A stretch of DNA of 64,000 nucleotides from Siphlonurus alternatus (Eukaryota; Arthropoda; Insecta; Ephemeroptera; Siphlonuridae). A program made the position numbers and the translations under genes. This document shows, piece after piece, positions 39,917 through 53,513 of this stretch. Location: the NCBI GenBank assembly GCA_949825025.1, contig OX463778.1, positions 38,703,194-38,767,193 on the forward strand. The letters run 5' to 3'. How positions within the stretch are numbered: position 1 is the first letter of the stretch; the number at the start of each line of letters is the position of its first letter. Below the pieces are notes generated by a model that saw only the letters and a list, made by a program, of their open reading frames with translations, had not been told where the DNA came from and did not search any database.

Positions 39917-40679
39917 AAAATCTGAAGGCATGCATACATTTTTTTTTAACAATGAGGTTGCTTATTTATGGTATATCCAAACTGGTTTATGTCATGTTTT
40001 CAATTTCTGCTTTTGAAATCTCATATACGGACATGGGATAAAAATTGTGTTTTATTCTACTAGAAAATAGAGTCACATCAATCTTTTTATTCCATTGATA
40101 GTTCCTCAAGTATATCACAATACTAAAGTTGAATTTTCTCAGCTGAGCTAAATATACGTACTTGAAAATATATTCAATTTCTCTTAAGCGAACCAAATTT
40201 TAAGCAAAAAAGCAATCATACGTGTGAAGTATTTTCAAAAAAAAATCTTCATGTAGCTTTTGATGTCTGTGGTTAGGGCAAAAGGTCAAGACCATTTTCA
40301 AGAGGGTCTTTTTCTTCTTCTCTTGTGACTGGAGGTACTCGAGAAAGCATACACCCCCTCTTTTATTATTTTTTTTTCCATTACCTTTTTTTCTTCTTCT
40401 TCTACTTCTCATTCAGGTGCAAACAGAGAGAGTGAATGGAAATAAAGAAGGGGAAAAAAATATAAGAAAAATCTTTTTCTACCTCTGTATGTACCGCTAG
40501 TTGCTCCTCACGCCTATATATATGCTGCTAGCCACAATGGCTTGCAATTACGCGCGACCCTCACACAATTCTCTGCTCAGAATTGTCACAAAGAATACTC
40601 ATGCTGAGTTCCAATGTAATTTTGCCTTGAATTCCTTTAATATATAAGAAAACTTTTGAGTGGTGTGCTAGACGTACGC

Positions 40680-40840
40680 CACAATCACTCAGTCAGAGGT
40701 CGCCACATACGTCATGATCGTGAATGTCCCTTTAACTCGGGCGGAACGTGGCGGCGGGACCGCTGACCCGAGACGGGGACATGGACCATGGACCAGGCTT
40801 CGAACCTTCCTCGAGGAGAGAGAGAGAGAGAGATTTTTTT
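40680..40840. promoter_or_regulatory. GC-rich island ending in a GA tract
   Basis: A CpG-rich centre (40735-40790) is followed by a short (GA)n run that could bind a GAGA-type factor. Frames on both strands are unrecognised. Confidence 0.2.
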
Positions 40841-42500
40841 CTATTTTACTTAATCTAATTATACTTAATCTAATTATACTTAATCTAACACTTTTTATTA
40901 ATTTAGTTTTTCTGCAATTTTTAATCAAAAGATATTATTTTAGTTACCTTGGCAGTTACATTTATAGCATTGCGACATACTCGTGTGTATCTTACGGTAT
41001 CTAGAAATAATAAAATTTACGGAAATATCTGCACTAAATACTATACGTTATTATTCCATCAAATGCCTGTTATTATACATGTGCTCAAAAAGCAGTACGG
41101 TTGAAAGGTTCTATGGACCCCTAGAACTTATGCAACTTTTTCTGCACGTTAACAGCATGCATTAACACTTTTACTTTTTCCACTTAAACTATTAATATAT
41201 TCATGTGAAATTAAAAAATAAAATAATAATTAATAAATCATAAAATATTCAAGAAATAATAACATCTCCCAGTTATAATATTTTTATGATTTGAATGCTC
41301 ATAAAATTATCTTAAATAGCATTAACAAAGGTGTCAAAATTTACATTATATTTTCATTTATACACTGGGTTCAAATTTCATCACATAGTAAATTTACTGA
41401 TTGTCTAAATTATATATTTCATTAAAAGAAAGTAACTATCAATTTTTTTTTATATACTTAAAGAACACGTGTTACTTTTGTTCTTAAAACGTTACATTAA
41501 AAGAAAAATCGTACTGTTGACAAGCACCTGCTGTAAGCACTGTTTAAGCATCAACAATACTTTTTTTATAGTTTTTTATCACCTTTACTTCTCTGATACG
41601 TATGTTAGTCTATTGTTGCATCTCTTTATAGATTCACAAAACTATAGACTTACTTATAAGGTACTTAAATTTTATACTTTTTAACTAAAAAATCTATAGT
41701 TTAATTTGAACTATACGAGTACCTTGATGATTAAGATAGTATATAATATCTGACCAACGTCGATTGAGTGTGTCTACGCTGTGTCTATCGTAGAAGTGGA
41801 AGAATATAAGCACCTGCCTCCTGATCACTGCCCCTCCCTCCTTCTTCCCTCCCCCTCATTTTATATTAAGTCTAGCCCTGGACATAGCCGCAATGATGAA
41901 ATAAGCTCTCGGCAATTCGCAAGTTTTATATCACAACCACCAACCGACTCACATAATATATAACTTGATGAATGTAATATTTATAAGGACTTCATAGATC
42001 CTTTTTGCTTTCTGTGGTTGTTCAAAGCCTACACATATTTATCATAACCTATTCTTTCATCATATGATTCTTTAATGTTATTTTTTTTATTTATTATTAT
42101 ATTATTATTATCTTTTTTATAGCACTACTGATATAGTAGCAAAATTTTTTTAATGATACTTTGTTGCTAATTTTTTTTTTATCGCCTATTTTATAAGTAT
42201 CTGTCATAGATGATTGAATATTATAGAGAGAAAAACATATTTTTATATAGTATTATTATTTTTCTATACAATATATTTCTAACGGCTTGCGTGTCTATTA
42301 TACATGCAGAATATATAATATAGCAAAATTATAATTACATATATATATATATAATGTAGTTCAATGTTATTATGTATATTCAATTATATTAGAGCGAAAG
42401 AGATTTTTTTTTTCATACAAAAATATGACTTATAATTTCATTTAATTATATACGTTAGTAAATATGGTATTATATAAATTAGTATTCAAAAAAATATATA

Positions 42501-42577
42501 AAAAGATTATAGTATATTTAGAAAATTAACGAATGAAAAAAAAGATTATAGTATATTTAGAAAATTAACGAATGAAA
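42501..42577. repeat. Tandem duplication, 39-bp unit
   Basis: Two almost exact copies of a unit starting AAAAGATTATAGTATATTTAG and containing AAAATTAACGAATGAA. Confidence 0.85.
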
Positions 42578-42919
42578 CGTTTAGTAAAATTTTTACATTT
42601 TTATATCATGAATACCTTCGGTTTACGTATGTTTACAAAAAATATATCCTTGTGTTTTTTTCTTGCCGAATGTTTATGTTTTATAAAATTGATCATTTTG
42701 CATAAATTTATTCAATGCTTGTGGTACAAAACACAAGAAAACAAGAAAACATTCTTTATGTGTTGTGTGCAGTACATATATTATACAGAGAATACATTAA
42801 GATTATTTTTAGATGGTAAGTATTCTATATATAAAATGAAGTATTACGTCTTCACAAAATCGTGTTTAATAATATAGAGATTATTTGAAGATTTTTAAAG
42901 TTATTCCTCTTTAACATCG

Positions 42920-42953
42920 CAGAGCGTACTTGATTAGGATCAAGTACGCTCTG
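42920..42953. repeat. Perfect 34-bp palindrome with hAT-like ends
   Basis: CAGAGCGTACTTGAT, a TAGG spacer and its exact reverse complement. CAGAG is a common hAT terminal sequence. The flanking 7 bases (AACATCG and AACACCG) differ by one base, which is compatible with an aged target duplication. Confidence 0.5.
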
Positions 42954-43119
42954 AACACCGTCATCATCTAATCGTAGCATAACAAAGAAATGAAGGCGGG
43001 AAAAATAAAATAAAAATTACAATGTACATGCAAACAGTAGTTTATTTACAATTTCAAACACAATTTTATACTCAATATACATAAGTATACTTTGATTCAT
43101 AACGTTTTGCGGCTGGTTA

Positions 43120-43310
43120 TTTGTGAATTGTTCGTGCCTACTGAAGATTGATCTTGCGGTTGCGGCTGCTGGACCACAGCCTCCGAGCGCGGAGAGATAA
43201 ACGCTGGGTGCTCCCACTAGAGACGTCATCATCGAGCGGCCTTGTCTCACAGGAGGGTTACTCGGACAATCTGGACGTTTTTTTGTCAAAGCATACTTCG
43301 CCCTTCTTAG
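43120..43310. promoter_or_regulatory. GC-richer island
   Basis: A compositionally distinct block; a 90-codon minus-strand frame over it has no recognisable features. Confidence 0.2.
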
Positions 43311-43764
43311 AATCGCACATTTAAAATGTCTAATTAAAAGTTATGATAGTTGTTTTTGTTAATTTGTCCCAAATAAACTTTGTCACACAATAATTTTAAA
43401 AAAAAAAATAATAAAGAATGTCTGTTAAAGTGTAGTTGTAATAAATAAAAAAATATATACAACAGCAGGTGATAAAAATTTATCTGTTTTTAACAAGTTG
43501 TTAAAGCCACAAATTATAGAAAATGCATTTTTAAAATGTGTGATTTGGTTTGCATCCAAAAAAGAAAAGTGTGGCTATTAGTGATTTATATAATTTGGAT
43601 TATAATGCACTCTTCTTTCGTTATATTACATTTTATATAATTAGAGAATTTCAGTTTCATATTTTATAATATTTTTTTTTTATATTTCGCCTGATACACT
43701 ATTATATATAATAAAGTATATATATAATTAGTATAATTATATATATTATAATTATTTTATTATT

Positions 43765-44331
43765 TTAAAAGACACAATATGCTAACGTTGCCTTCATTGT
43801 ATATTTTAAACAGTGCACTATTTAGAAAACAGCATTCTGAATTATACGATCATAATCAGCATTCATATGAAACAAGAAACAGAACAAAAACTGTAGTAGC
43901 TAATCACAAATCAGCTTTATTGGAGAAAAGTCCTTTATATCAGTCAGCTAAAATTTATGACTTTTTACCAGCATGTATTAGAAACATTGATAGTCATAAA
44001 TTGTTTAAAGCAAAACTGAAATCTATCCTGATAAAAAGAGAATTTTATTCAGTGAAAATGTTTTTTGCTAATAAGCTACCTGAAAATTGTCTTGTAGAGT
44101 AAATAATTGTAAACTTGATATTATAATGTTTCAGTATATAGTGATGACATAATATATATGGATCTTTATTGTAATATATGACTCTTAAAATATTGTAATT
44201 TTGTATATAATTTATTTTAAAGAACTTTGTTTGCATTGCTAATGTTGTATAGTTTTAGGAATGACGTGATTTATGTTGTATTGTACAGCCATTAATCAAA
44301 TAAAGTATTATTATTATTATTATTATTATTA
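43765..44331 (+). pseudogene. Non-LTR retrotransposon 3' fragment (RT C-terminus plus UTR)
   Basis: A 107-codon open frame (43779-44102) resembles the extreme C-terminus of a Jockey/CR1-type LINE reverse-transcriptase protein: LTLPSLYI near the start, TRNRTK in the middle, then LLEKSPLYQSAKIYDFLP and a final KAKLKSILIKREFYSV. The 5' end is truncated, leaving no RT catalytic core. A short 3' UTR follows and ends in an AATAAAG/(TTA)n tail (about 44300-44331), typical of LINE termini. It is dead on arrival. Family assignment rests on motif memory and should be searched. Confidence 0.7.
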
Positions 44332-44339
44332 TAATTACA

Positions 44340-45465
44340 ATGCAGGGTGTAGCAACGTAAGAAGCATCATTACTAATCGACAGTAGAGACTATTTCACAA
44401 TATGTGGCAGTTATCTGTACTAAAATTACAAATATTTGGTACATTAACCAACGTTAACAATACACTTCATATACTATGAATATTTACATAAGAAGAATGA
44501 CTTAGCTGCTGAGGCAAATTGTTTATTAGGGCTAAACTTCACCTGTGGAGGTAACTTATTCCACAAATGAACAGGCCTCACAACAAACCCTTTCTTATAC
44601 AATTCAATTACAGCTTTTTGGAGAAATAAACAATGTGCAACCTTCTTGGTCTCTAATGGGCCGTCCTTCACGAATAGAATCTGCAGTAATATTGACGTCC
44701 ACACTTTGTGTTTGACATTTTTTCAAATAAGTTATAAATCAAAGTAACTTTTAATTGGAATTATTTTATTATGTGATCAAGCTAGATGATGGATTTATTA
44801 TTATAAACAAATTTAAGGGCTTTTTTTTTTTCAATCCGCACCAACTTCTGCATATTTGTAATTAAAGTTGGGTTCCACGCTCCTCAGGAAATGGAACGAA
44901 TTAATGATAAATGTGCCATACGTTTAATTCTAGGAGAACCGCTTTTTAAATTGCGTTGTACAAATCCCATCAGCTTTGCAGATTTTAATCTTACCTTTTC
45001 TGTTTGCAAATTACATTTTAAATCAGGATTCAACATAACACCTAGTATAATTTTAATAATTGACATTAGCCTTGCATCTAATTGTACTGAACTTAAGAAA
45101 ATGTCCAACAAATCCATGTTCGTAAATACACAATGAATAAAAAATCGGAAATCAGAAAAATATTTCTGCATGAGTGTGTATTTACGAACAATACGAACAG
45201 AGCTAATTAGATTGTATTTGGACACATTTAAAGCCATATCATTATTAATACCCCATAATAAAAAATATTTAGGCCATTTTGCAAAATTTCAGAATCTGCA
45301 ACAGTTATTAATGATGATGAGATGCAAAAATACAAATTTCAAAAAAAAACAGAAAAAAATCACATTTTGGTTAAGTTGTCATCGAATAAAACTGCAGGGC
45401 ATCAAAGTCTTTAAATCATCAGGCCTCTTTTTTTTCTGCCAATATCATCCAAGGCATCATTATTA
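44340..45465 (-). pseudogene. Degenerate non-LTR retrotransposon RT fragment
   Basis: Minus strand, reading down: PDDLKTL (catalytic FADD box with its Ala changed to Pro, GAT GAT at 45415-45420), then WGINNDMALNVSKYNLISS, LGVMLNPDLKCNL, LKSAKLMGFVQRNLK, an in-frame stop at 44884-44886, GAWNPTLITNMQKLVRIEKK, and after further breaks FVVRPVHLWNKLPPQV (44474-44704). This is the expected order of the end of the RT palm, thumb and C-terminal region of a LINE. Stops and frameshifts make it non-functional. It ends near the same (TTA)n tract as the plus-strand fragment, so the two lie tail to tail. Confidence 0.75.
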
Positions 45466-48400
45466 ACGTAGTATATTGTTGAAATGAACTGGATATTATT
45501 TATGATGATTGCCTGTTCAGCCAATTTCCAAGCCTTTTCTGTGATATATCACAATGGTATAGTTTATGATTAAGGTATTTGATAAAATGTTAAATTTTTT
45601 TTTATAAAGAACTTTTTTATGATATAAAAAAATAAAAGTCTAATAACTAAAAATGAAGACATGTAAGATTCATATAATACTATATAATTTATAACTGGCT
45701 AACAGGAAATAAAAATTTTGTTGGGGGAAGCACGTGTGTTTATTAAATTTTAAAAAATTTATCTGTATATTATAGCCAGGTGAACCCTTACATTGTTATC
45801 TCAATTTTTTGTTAAAAATATTTAATATTCTACTATAGAACTAGAAATAGATCTACCATTTTTTTCATTTTTTTTTTTCTCATTTTAAATAATTTAGTTA
45901 TAAATGTTTTTAGGATAAATAATTGATCATTAGTTATAAAAAAGTTATAAATATGAATATATTACAAATAAAAACATAAGCTACTGTGCATTCTACAGAT
46001 ATAATAAAGCAAGATGTTGAAGCTGATTGTATCTCCTCTACTTGCATGCAGATGGAAGAGTGAGAGATTTTACTTTAGTTTTGCCGTGAGCTGAAAGAAA
46101 CTATGAGATCAAAATTCTCCCATCAATTTTTATAACGTACTAAAAAAATAAATCTTTATAAATTTGCACATTTAAATATTAAAATCGTATTATATAAAAG
46201 AAAAAGTTATTATAAAAAAGAATATCATGTATATATTAATTCATTGAATTACAAGCCCCGAGTGATATATTTAATTGTGAATATATTAATCATTGAAGCA
46301 CACCGTGTTTTAGTACCAAGTGTTTATAGCGTCAAGAATTACATTTAAAGTTCAATTTATATATCATAATAATGCAATAACCCTTGAAAATTAATAAATT
46401 TGTAAGAAGTACAGTGTACCGTCAAACGATTTTAATATAATATGATATCTTAATTTTACTTCAGCATATTATTTAGAGGAATGATGTCTGCAAAAAACTG
46501 ATACATAAGTTAAGGGAAAAAATTCAAATCATATAAATGTAGGGTTATTTAATTAGCATGCATTGTATAGATTAATTAAGGTTTACTCAATTTTATACAT
46601 TATAATATATTATTACAGGATTATCAATTTTGTAAACACTATGTACCTCACAGTTTTCTATGTGTAATCAAATATAGATACAAATATTAATATATTAAGC
46701 TTCAATTTGAATGTGTTGTTATTTTCTTGAAACATAAAATTACACCCCCATTTGAACAAATAGCAAATTTTATGTTGTTATTTTTGCATAAAAATAATGA
46801 TATTACTACATGTTCATTAAAATATTGTTATAATGAGCACATTAGCTCATTGGAAAGTCGTAAATAAAATAAATGCATCTGTTTTTTATTGCATTTTTAC
46901 ATTTTTTATTTGTCATTTTAATATACAGATCAACCAAGGTTATACAGTATAACTTTATTAATTAGTTGATATATATATGTATAATTTTTTATAAAAAATA
47001 TTTCTTCAAGATGCAATTATATCATTAAATTTAATTTAATTATGACAACATGAAGAGTGGGGAACTCTCTCTTTTTCTAAATCAACCATTTTCATTTTAA
47101 TATTTAGAATTTAAATATTATTTTCATAAAATTTTAATTTTCAAATGCATATTATTTTGCAACAGAGTGTACTTTGAGTTATATCATATCAATGGGGCGG
47201 CTCCATTCATCCAAACATCGTGGGAGAGTCTTGGAGATATCTGGTCCACCTATACCTTATGTACACAAACAATGGTCACTTTTATTTACTACAAGCTTTT
47301 AACAATAAGCGGTGTTCAGACATTGCCAATACATCAATAATAATAACAAACAAAATCATCGGATACATAATTTTAAAATGTTGTCCTTGATTTTTACAAA
47401 GATACTATTTATTTTACATCACATTTTACAGTTATTATTATTTGTTTTGTATCTTTGAATAATTTTTCATTCATAATACTAACTTTCTTTATAAACAATA
47501 ATTGAAAAAAAAAATATAATAATGTGTAGCAAGAGTAGTCTTGATCTATAATAATATAAAAAGGAATTTTCAATTTAAAAATAAAAGGTGATATATAATG
47601 TTATTATTTTATAAATTATTATTTCTATATCTTGACTCGAGTGGTTAACCACCTACAATTTTAACACCTAATGATATAAAGTCAATGATCAAGGTGTTAG
47701 ATTTATCGAATCCACAAAATTATTGAAGAACAAAAAAAAAAAAAAAAGAAAAATAGTAACACCGGTTGGCTAGACATTTTAATGGATTGTATAGTCTTTT
47801 TCAACAACAAGGTCTCAACAGTTTGGCACATTCTCAATATTAATTGTATAACAAAAAAAAATATAGGTAGCTAAATATTTAATACTTACCTATATAATTT
47901 TGATTAGTTGTTATAAAATAAAATTATTCTATAGGTCCTACGTAATATATATTCTATATAGCTTCTAGGCATAATCATAATAGCAAGTCTATAGCCTAAA
48001 GGTATAAGGTAGCCTCTGTGCTAGAAGCATTTTTAGAGCTTTTGCTTCGACTTTTTTTGAGTAGTTGACCTTCAAAAAAATACTCTTTCTCTCATTTAAA
48101 AAAATATATATATACATATATATAAAAAAAAATCTATGATAAAAAGCACACGAGCTACTAAGGCGCGTGCCCATTTCTCCTTAGGCGACTTTAAAAAAGA
48201 GAGAGAGAGAGAGAGAGAGGAAAAAATCTCTTCTCTGTAATCTGTGCATAAATCCAAACCTTCTATGACTACCATCTATCCTCACTCAAAGACGAAAATC
48301 TATAGTTCCTCCATCATCATCACTGCTAGACCCTTTCTCTCATCTTAGGTAATAATTACTGATATGTATCGGCGCTACAACGTCAGATATCCAGGTATAT

Positions 48401-48943
48401 AATAGTGCAACATTTTATAGGCAGAATTGTTGTTAAGGCTAACACACAAGCCCTAAAGCTTCGTGATTAGTGTCCTCTGTTTCTGTCTCAAGGATATTAT
48501 AAATATAAGAAGAAGTTGATCTGATTTATAAGCTGATCTTAATAAAATGTAAAAGATAAAATAAAAAATATATTATATTGAATTGATATTTATTATATTT
48601 TAATGTATTGAGGACGCGTTATATTTTTACAATATATTTTATGTTATAAAAAATTAATAATATTATTTGATGATTTATGTATTGTATATTGATATTTTTG
48701 TGTCAACATTGCTGAGCTATAAATTGATCGATACTGCTGTATAACGTTGTGTGTTTTTTTATGAGAAATATCATTTTAATTCATTTTAATTTAATTATAG
48801 GCATAATTTATTAGTTCTGATTTTCTATGTATAATTAGATGTAAAACAAATATATGAAAATGCACTAACTTGCATTTTTTAGTTAGTTCACTGGAAATGT
48901 TCCTAGAGGCGCTGCTAATTTTTTTTCCCTAAAGTTGTTATCT

Positions 48944-48951
48944 GCAGCTGT
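48944..48951 (+). promoter_or_regulatory. Proneural-type E-box
   Basis: GCAGCTGT, a strict GCAGSTGK match in otherwise AT-rich sequence. Confidence 0.25.
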
Positions 48952-49098
48952 ATTTATTTGAGCACAGTTTTATACTTTAATTCTGCCTATGAGAATTTCT
49001 GCAGGTTTTCAATGTGTCGGACTTTAGTGAGTTTTTACGGAAGGACTGAAGTTCAGAAGATTTCCGATGATGTCGCCACTTGTCAGCGTTAATAATTT

Positions 49099-49101
<3 letters not shown>

Positions 49102-49149
<48 letters not shown>
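49102..49149. repeat. (CT)n microsatellite
   Basis: CT run with one interruption near its right end. Confidence 0.97.
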
Positions 49150-50194
49150 GAAAAATAGTTGTTCTCATCCAAGGCTATTCTTAAAATCTGAACTAAATAT
49201 TAAATTAATTATATAATATTAATTATTTTTCACATTTTTATATATACGTATATACGTATGAAAAAAAAATCAAAACTTAATAATCTTTGTGATAATTATT
49301 AAATTTTGTTGGAATTTGATAATTACAGAAAAGCTCAAAAAGGTGTTTTTTTTACAGCATTATAATCCTGACTTTAGTATTTTAAATTAATGCTTTCATT
49401 TTCTAGCTTTACAGGACAGTTATTGTGTCACCTGCCAACTGTTATGTTAGGGAAATATAATAATAAAAAAAAAATATAATAAGATCAAATTATAATGTAC
49501 ATTTTAAATAATATTTTACGTGCTGCTACAGGCTGTAAATTCAATTGCCATGCTTCATTAACATTGTCTAAGAACAAGATAAAGAAGTTCACATGTTATA
49601 GTAATTGTTGAATTAAGATTAATGATGCTGACCATGATATGCATTTTCAAACCAATTTTAAGGGTGTTAATTGGACCAATAGCTAAGCTTGATTACTCTA
49701 CAATTTTCTTCATAAAGTCAATGCCATGGAATTTAAAGTGAGAGTGAGTTTCAATATCTAATGTTTCAAATTTTTAATTTTTATCCTTTTATATTTAATT
49801 ATCGTCATTATTTTAAGGGTTAGAATTACATATAATAACATACTATACACACACTCAGACTCTTTAATATATATACCAAGCACAAAAAATACAACATACT
49901 TCTAAGACTTAAGGATTATATATTTTTTATATATATCATCAGTATCTAATGAGATATTGTCTTACTATTTTTTAATAATTGCAATTTACATTAATTATGA
50001 TGAGTCTAAGTTTCAGTTTTACAATCATTATTTATAATAAGGGGGTTTTTAAAGTCATAAAAAATAAGATTTAAATCCAGTTTTTTTTCTTTGTAAAGGG
50101 TAACATTTTTTTTTCTTATGTAAAAATAATATTCTAACAAATAACTTTTGTTGATAAGGCGATAGGAATGATGTAAAATGTAATAAATCTGCGT

Positions 50195-50420
50195 GAACAA
50201 GTTAGGAATCCAGCATGTTGGAAAGGTGCAGAAAGGAGTCTGGAGAGTTGAGTGATGAATGTGGGAGCAGGAGAAAGTTGCCCTAGTGTGTAGCAACGAG
50301 GGGATGAGGCCAGACTTTTAGATGAGAGATGCAGATCAGGGATGCTGGGAGGGGGGTTGATGATGTAGCCAACCCTTGAGTCACAAGCCGACGAGAGAGC
50401 ACCTGCAAGAATCTTAACAT
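50195..50420. promoter_or_regulatory. GC-richer island
   Basis: A purine-rich, GC-richer block ending with a CACCTGC E-box core (about 50400). No gene recognised. Confidence 0.2.
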
Positions 50421-50699
50421 CCCATCATCTCAAGAAAAAAAAATAAATATAAAAGGTTTAAAAGAAAAGACCCTTAGGGATACCAAGTAGGAGGGGATAA
50501 CAAAAATATATAAACATAAAAAAATTTATAGAACACATAGAAAAAAAATAGGTGCAAGATCATTATATTTTTTACTTAAAAAATTTTATATTTGTTCTTT
50601 TTATGTTTGTAAAATGCATTTTTAGTTGCATGCATGTGCGTGTTAGTTTTTTTGAATTAATAAATCCCTTGTCTACCTCAATATATTTTATTTTAACCG

Positions 50700-50880
50700 A
50701 GAGCAGGCAGTGGGCGTTATATAGGATGAGAAATTCTCGCCTTGCAGTGATATCAATTATTGTAGCACCCTCCTCGCACCTCCAAGGGCGTTCTCGCGCT
50801 GCATGCGCCGGCCACGATAAATTACCAGATAAAACACGAAGCTGCAGCCGCTACTGCAACATAATGAGAGTTTGTGTGTA
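50700..50880. promoter_or_regulatory. GC-richer island
   Basis: A CpG-bearing block with small frames on both strands, none recognised. Confidence 0.2.
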
Positions 50881-51161
50881 TTCTTTTTAATTAAAAATAA
50901 TAAAGGATAATTTGATTTTTTGAAAATATCTATACTACATGAGTTATAATGCAGTTTCACAAACTCGTTTAGAGTGTTATTTTTGTGATATGTGATTAGA
51001 CACACTATCTCAAATATGTATACAAATTTATAAATTATCTTATAAAATAATTAACTCGTTTTTATGATATCCAGCTTATTGAAAATAAAAATAAATAAAA
51101 TAAAAATTTTTTTTTTTGAAGTTTTTGACTCAAAGAAAAAAAAAGTTTACTTTATTTGCAT

Positions 51162-51481
51162 AATGGACAATTTGCATGACATTTTTTTATTACAGAAATG
51201 GATAGAGGGTACCAAATTATGCTACCCTGAATTTTTTCAGATTTTTTGAGAGCGGGAACTATTTTTAAAAAATTATTGAAAGTCAGGTTTATGACGTCAC
51301 GGGCGTTTAGCGCCTATCCTTTTCTTAAGGACAGACTCCTCGTGACGTCATAAAATCGACTTTCAATAATTTTTAAAAAATGGTTCCTGGTCTCTAAAAA
51401 ATCTGAAAAAATTCAGAGTAGCATAACTTTGCACCCTCTATCCATTTCTGCAATAAAAAAATGTCATGCAAATTGTCCATT
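51162..51481 (+). mobile_element. Fold-back MITE, copy A
   Basis: A 320-bp near-palindrome with ends AATGGACAATTTGCATGACA. It shares its inner arms (ATGGATAGAGGG, TATGCTACCCTGA, CAGATTTTTT) and a TGACGTCA-bearing centre with copies B and C. Its outermost about 25 bp differ from theirs, so it is a different subfamily. The asymmetric central loop sets the orientation, the same as copy B. Apparent open frames through the arm are repeats, not genes. Confidence 0.75.
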
Positions 51482-52324
51482 GTATATAATTGCAAAAATA
51501 TAGAAAATAATACATGGATCCATTAAAATTAGTATAACCTTATTGTTATTACACACAGAAAAAATTTCATTAATATTATGGTTATAAAATTTATAGTAGA
51601 CTATATTGCAAAGTGCACATTTTATTTTTCAATGAACATGAACTTCTTTCTCCTTTTTTATATTAGTCTCTTTTTGAAAGACATTAATATTATATATTAT
51701 TTATATATGCCGCTATAATGCACACGCTATATAATATAGTATATACAGTATATAGATGTGCAACGTTTCTGCAGCAATGATAACGATAATTTCTTTACAA
51801 ATGCTATCGTATTTCTGTGACACGAAAATACTGTCATGTCATGCTAGTACACAATGTACTTCATACATATACAGTAAGTACATGCTGTAAGTATAAGTAA
51901 ATAAATGATAAGAATTTGAAGCAGAACGCTCATACGAAGCAATTTAATATAGAATTTTTGTACACATTTTACACATTTTTTTAAGAAGGTTTTAATAGAA
52001 AAAAAAATATAAATATATTACCTTAATTCGTTATCTTTTCAATATTATATAAATTTCAGTAAATATTTCATTATCTGAATTCTAAAAAAATAAAGGGAAT
52101 ATATATTAATTTAATAAGATATATATTTATTGTTAATTATTAAAATGTATCAGTTATTTTTTTCATAACACCTTTTGTGGGGGAAAAGAAGGCAAATTCT
52201 TTGAAGAAACACTTGAATTCAAAACTCTTTTAAATTACACCAATATTTCATCTCCCGAAATGAATATTGCCTGCAACCTGCTTTAAATTAGAACACAATA
52301 ATTTGCTGTTATCTCTTGATTTGC

Positions 52325-52530
52325 CTGGAGTGGCTAAAGTTACGACGACGTACGTACGCGTGTCTCTCGAGCCAATGAGGAGGAGCGTGGCAGGCCGGCC
52401 GGTGCCACCGCGTGCAGGTGGGTTACTGGAGTGAAGATGCAGCCACCCGGGGGGAGGGGGTTTATCAACCTCCAGATAGTGGCGAGTCAAACAGCTGCAC
52501 CCCCCCTCCTCCCTTTGGAACACCAAAACA
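52325..52530. promoter_or_regulatory. Candidate proneural enhancer, paired E-boxes
   Basis: Two strict GCAGSTGK proneural sites within 85 bp: GCAGGTGG (52414-52421, +) and GCAGCTGT (52491-52498, -). They lie in one of the most GC-rich islands of the window. Minus-strand and plus-strand frames here have no recognised domains. Confidence 0.4.
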
Positions 52531-52843
52531 CGAGTCTCCACTCCAAAGAAGAATTTAATATGGAAATAATTTTTAACTATAAGCATCTATATAACTTTAT
52601 ATTTTATATATAGTTATTTTCCTTAATATAAAATAAATTGAAATTATGCTATTAAGAAATATAATAATATTATATTATATACATTTTATATAAATTTATA
52701 GAAAACCAATTAAAAATTATATTATTAAATATATCATTTTATAGATTAAGTAAATTATATTATATAGCATGCATGCTGAGTTTTGAGAATTTTAAATCAT
52801 CATCATCATCATCATGAAATAAATATGTCATTATTTTGTTAAG

Positions 52844-52848
<5 letters not shown>

Positions 52849-52928
<80 letters not shown>
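52849..52928. repeat. (AT)n microsatellite
   Basis: About 40 AT units. Confidence 0.97.
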
Positions 52929-52933
<5 letters not shown>

Positions 52934-53426
52934 ATAAGATTTTCTTTTTTTTTTCTTGAAGGCTTGTCAAAAGCTTTCAACTTTTAGATCAACAGTCGCT
53001 TATTTCTATATAATAATATATAATATATTTTATATAAACATAATATATATTTTTATGCATAATCCTGTTACATCTTTCTTTGATATATAATATATAATGT
53101 TTTGTGTATTCTTTTGATTGCATGCCGGCATTGTATAACATTTACATATATAAAAAAGGAGTTACTTGAATTTTTAATGATATTCAATTTATATGCTAAA
53201 AAGAAAATGACTTTTAAATGAAAATGTACATGTCGAGCTTCATAAAAAAAAAAGTTTAAATACATTTTACCTCTTACTTTATGATTTTGATGCGGTCTTT
53301 CAAACTGTTCGTACTTTACTGACGTGTCTGCGAGGAGCGATGCCAATTCATGATTTGACTTAAAAACTTGTTGGTTCTTTTCTCTGTACTGCCTGCCTGA
53401 TGCTGTCATCTTCGTTCTATAGGCTG

Positions 53427-53431
<5 letters not shown>

Positions 53432-53511
<80 letters not shown>
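53432..53511. repeat. (GA)n microsatellite
   Basis: About 40 GA units. The long frames on both strands across it are repeat artefacts. Confidence 0.97.

Positions 53512-53513
<2 letters not shown>

Noticed and set aside
44891..45466. Two plus-strand frames of 81 and 98 codons
   Set aside because: Shadows of the minus-strand LINE reverse-transcriptase fragment.
51064..51249. Frame ending LLQKWIEGTKLCYPEFFQIF, with a similar frame at 58339-58674
   Set aside because: The shared peptide is simply the arm of the fold-back MITE family, not a conserved protein.
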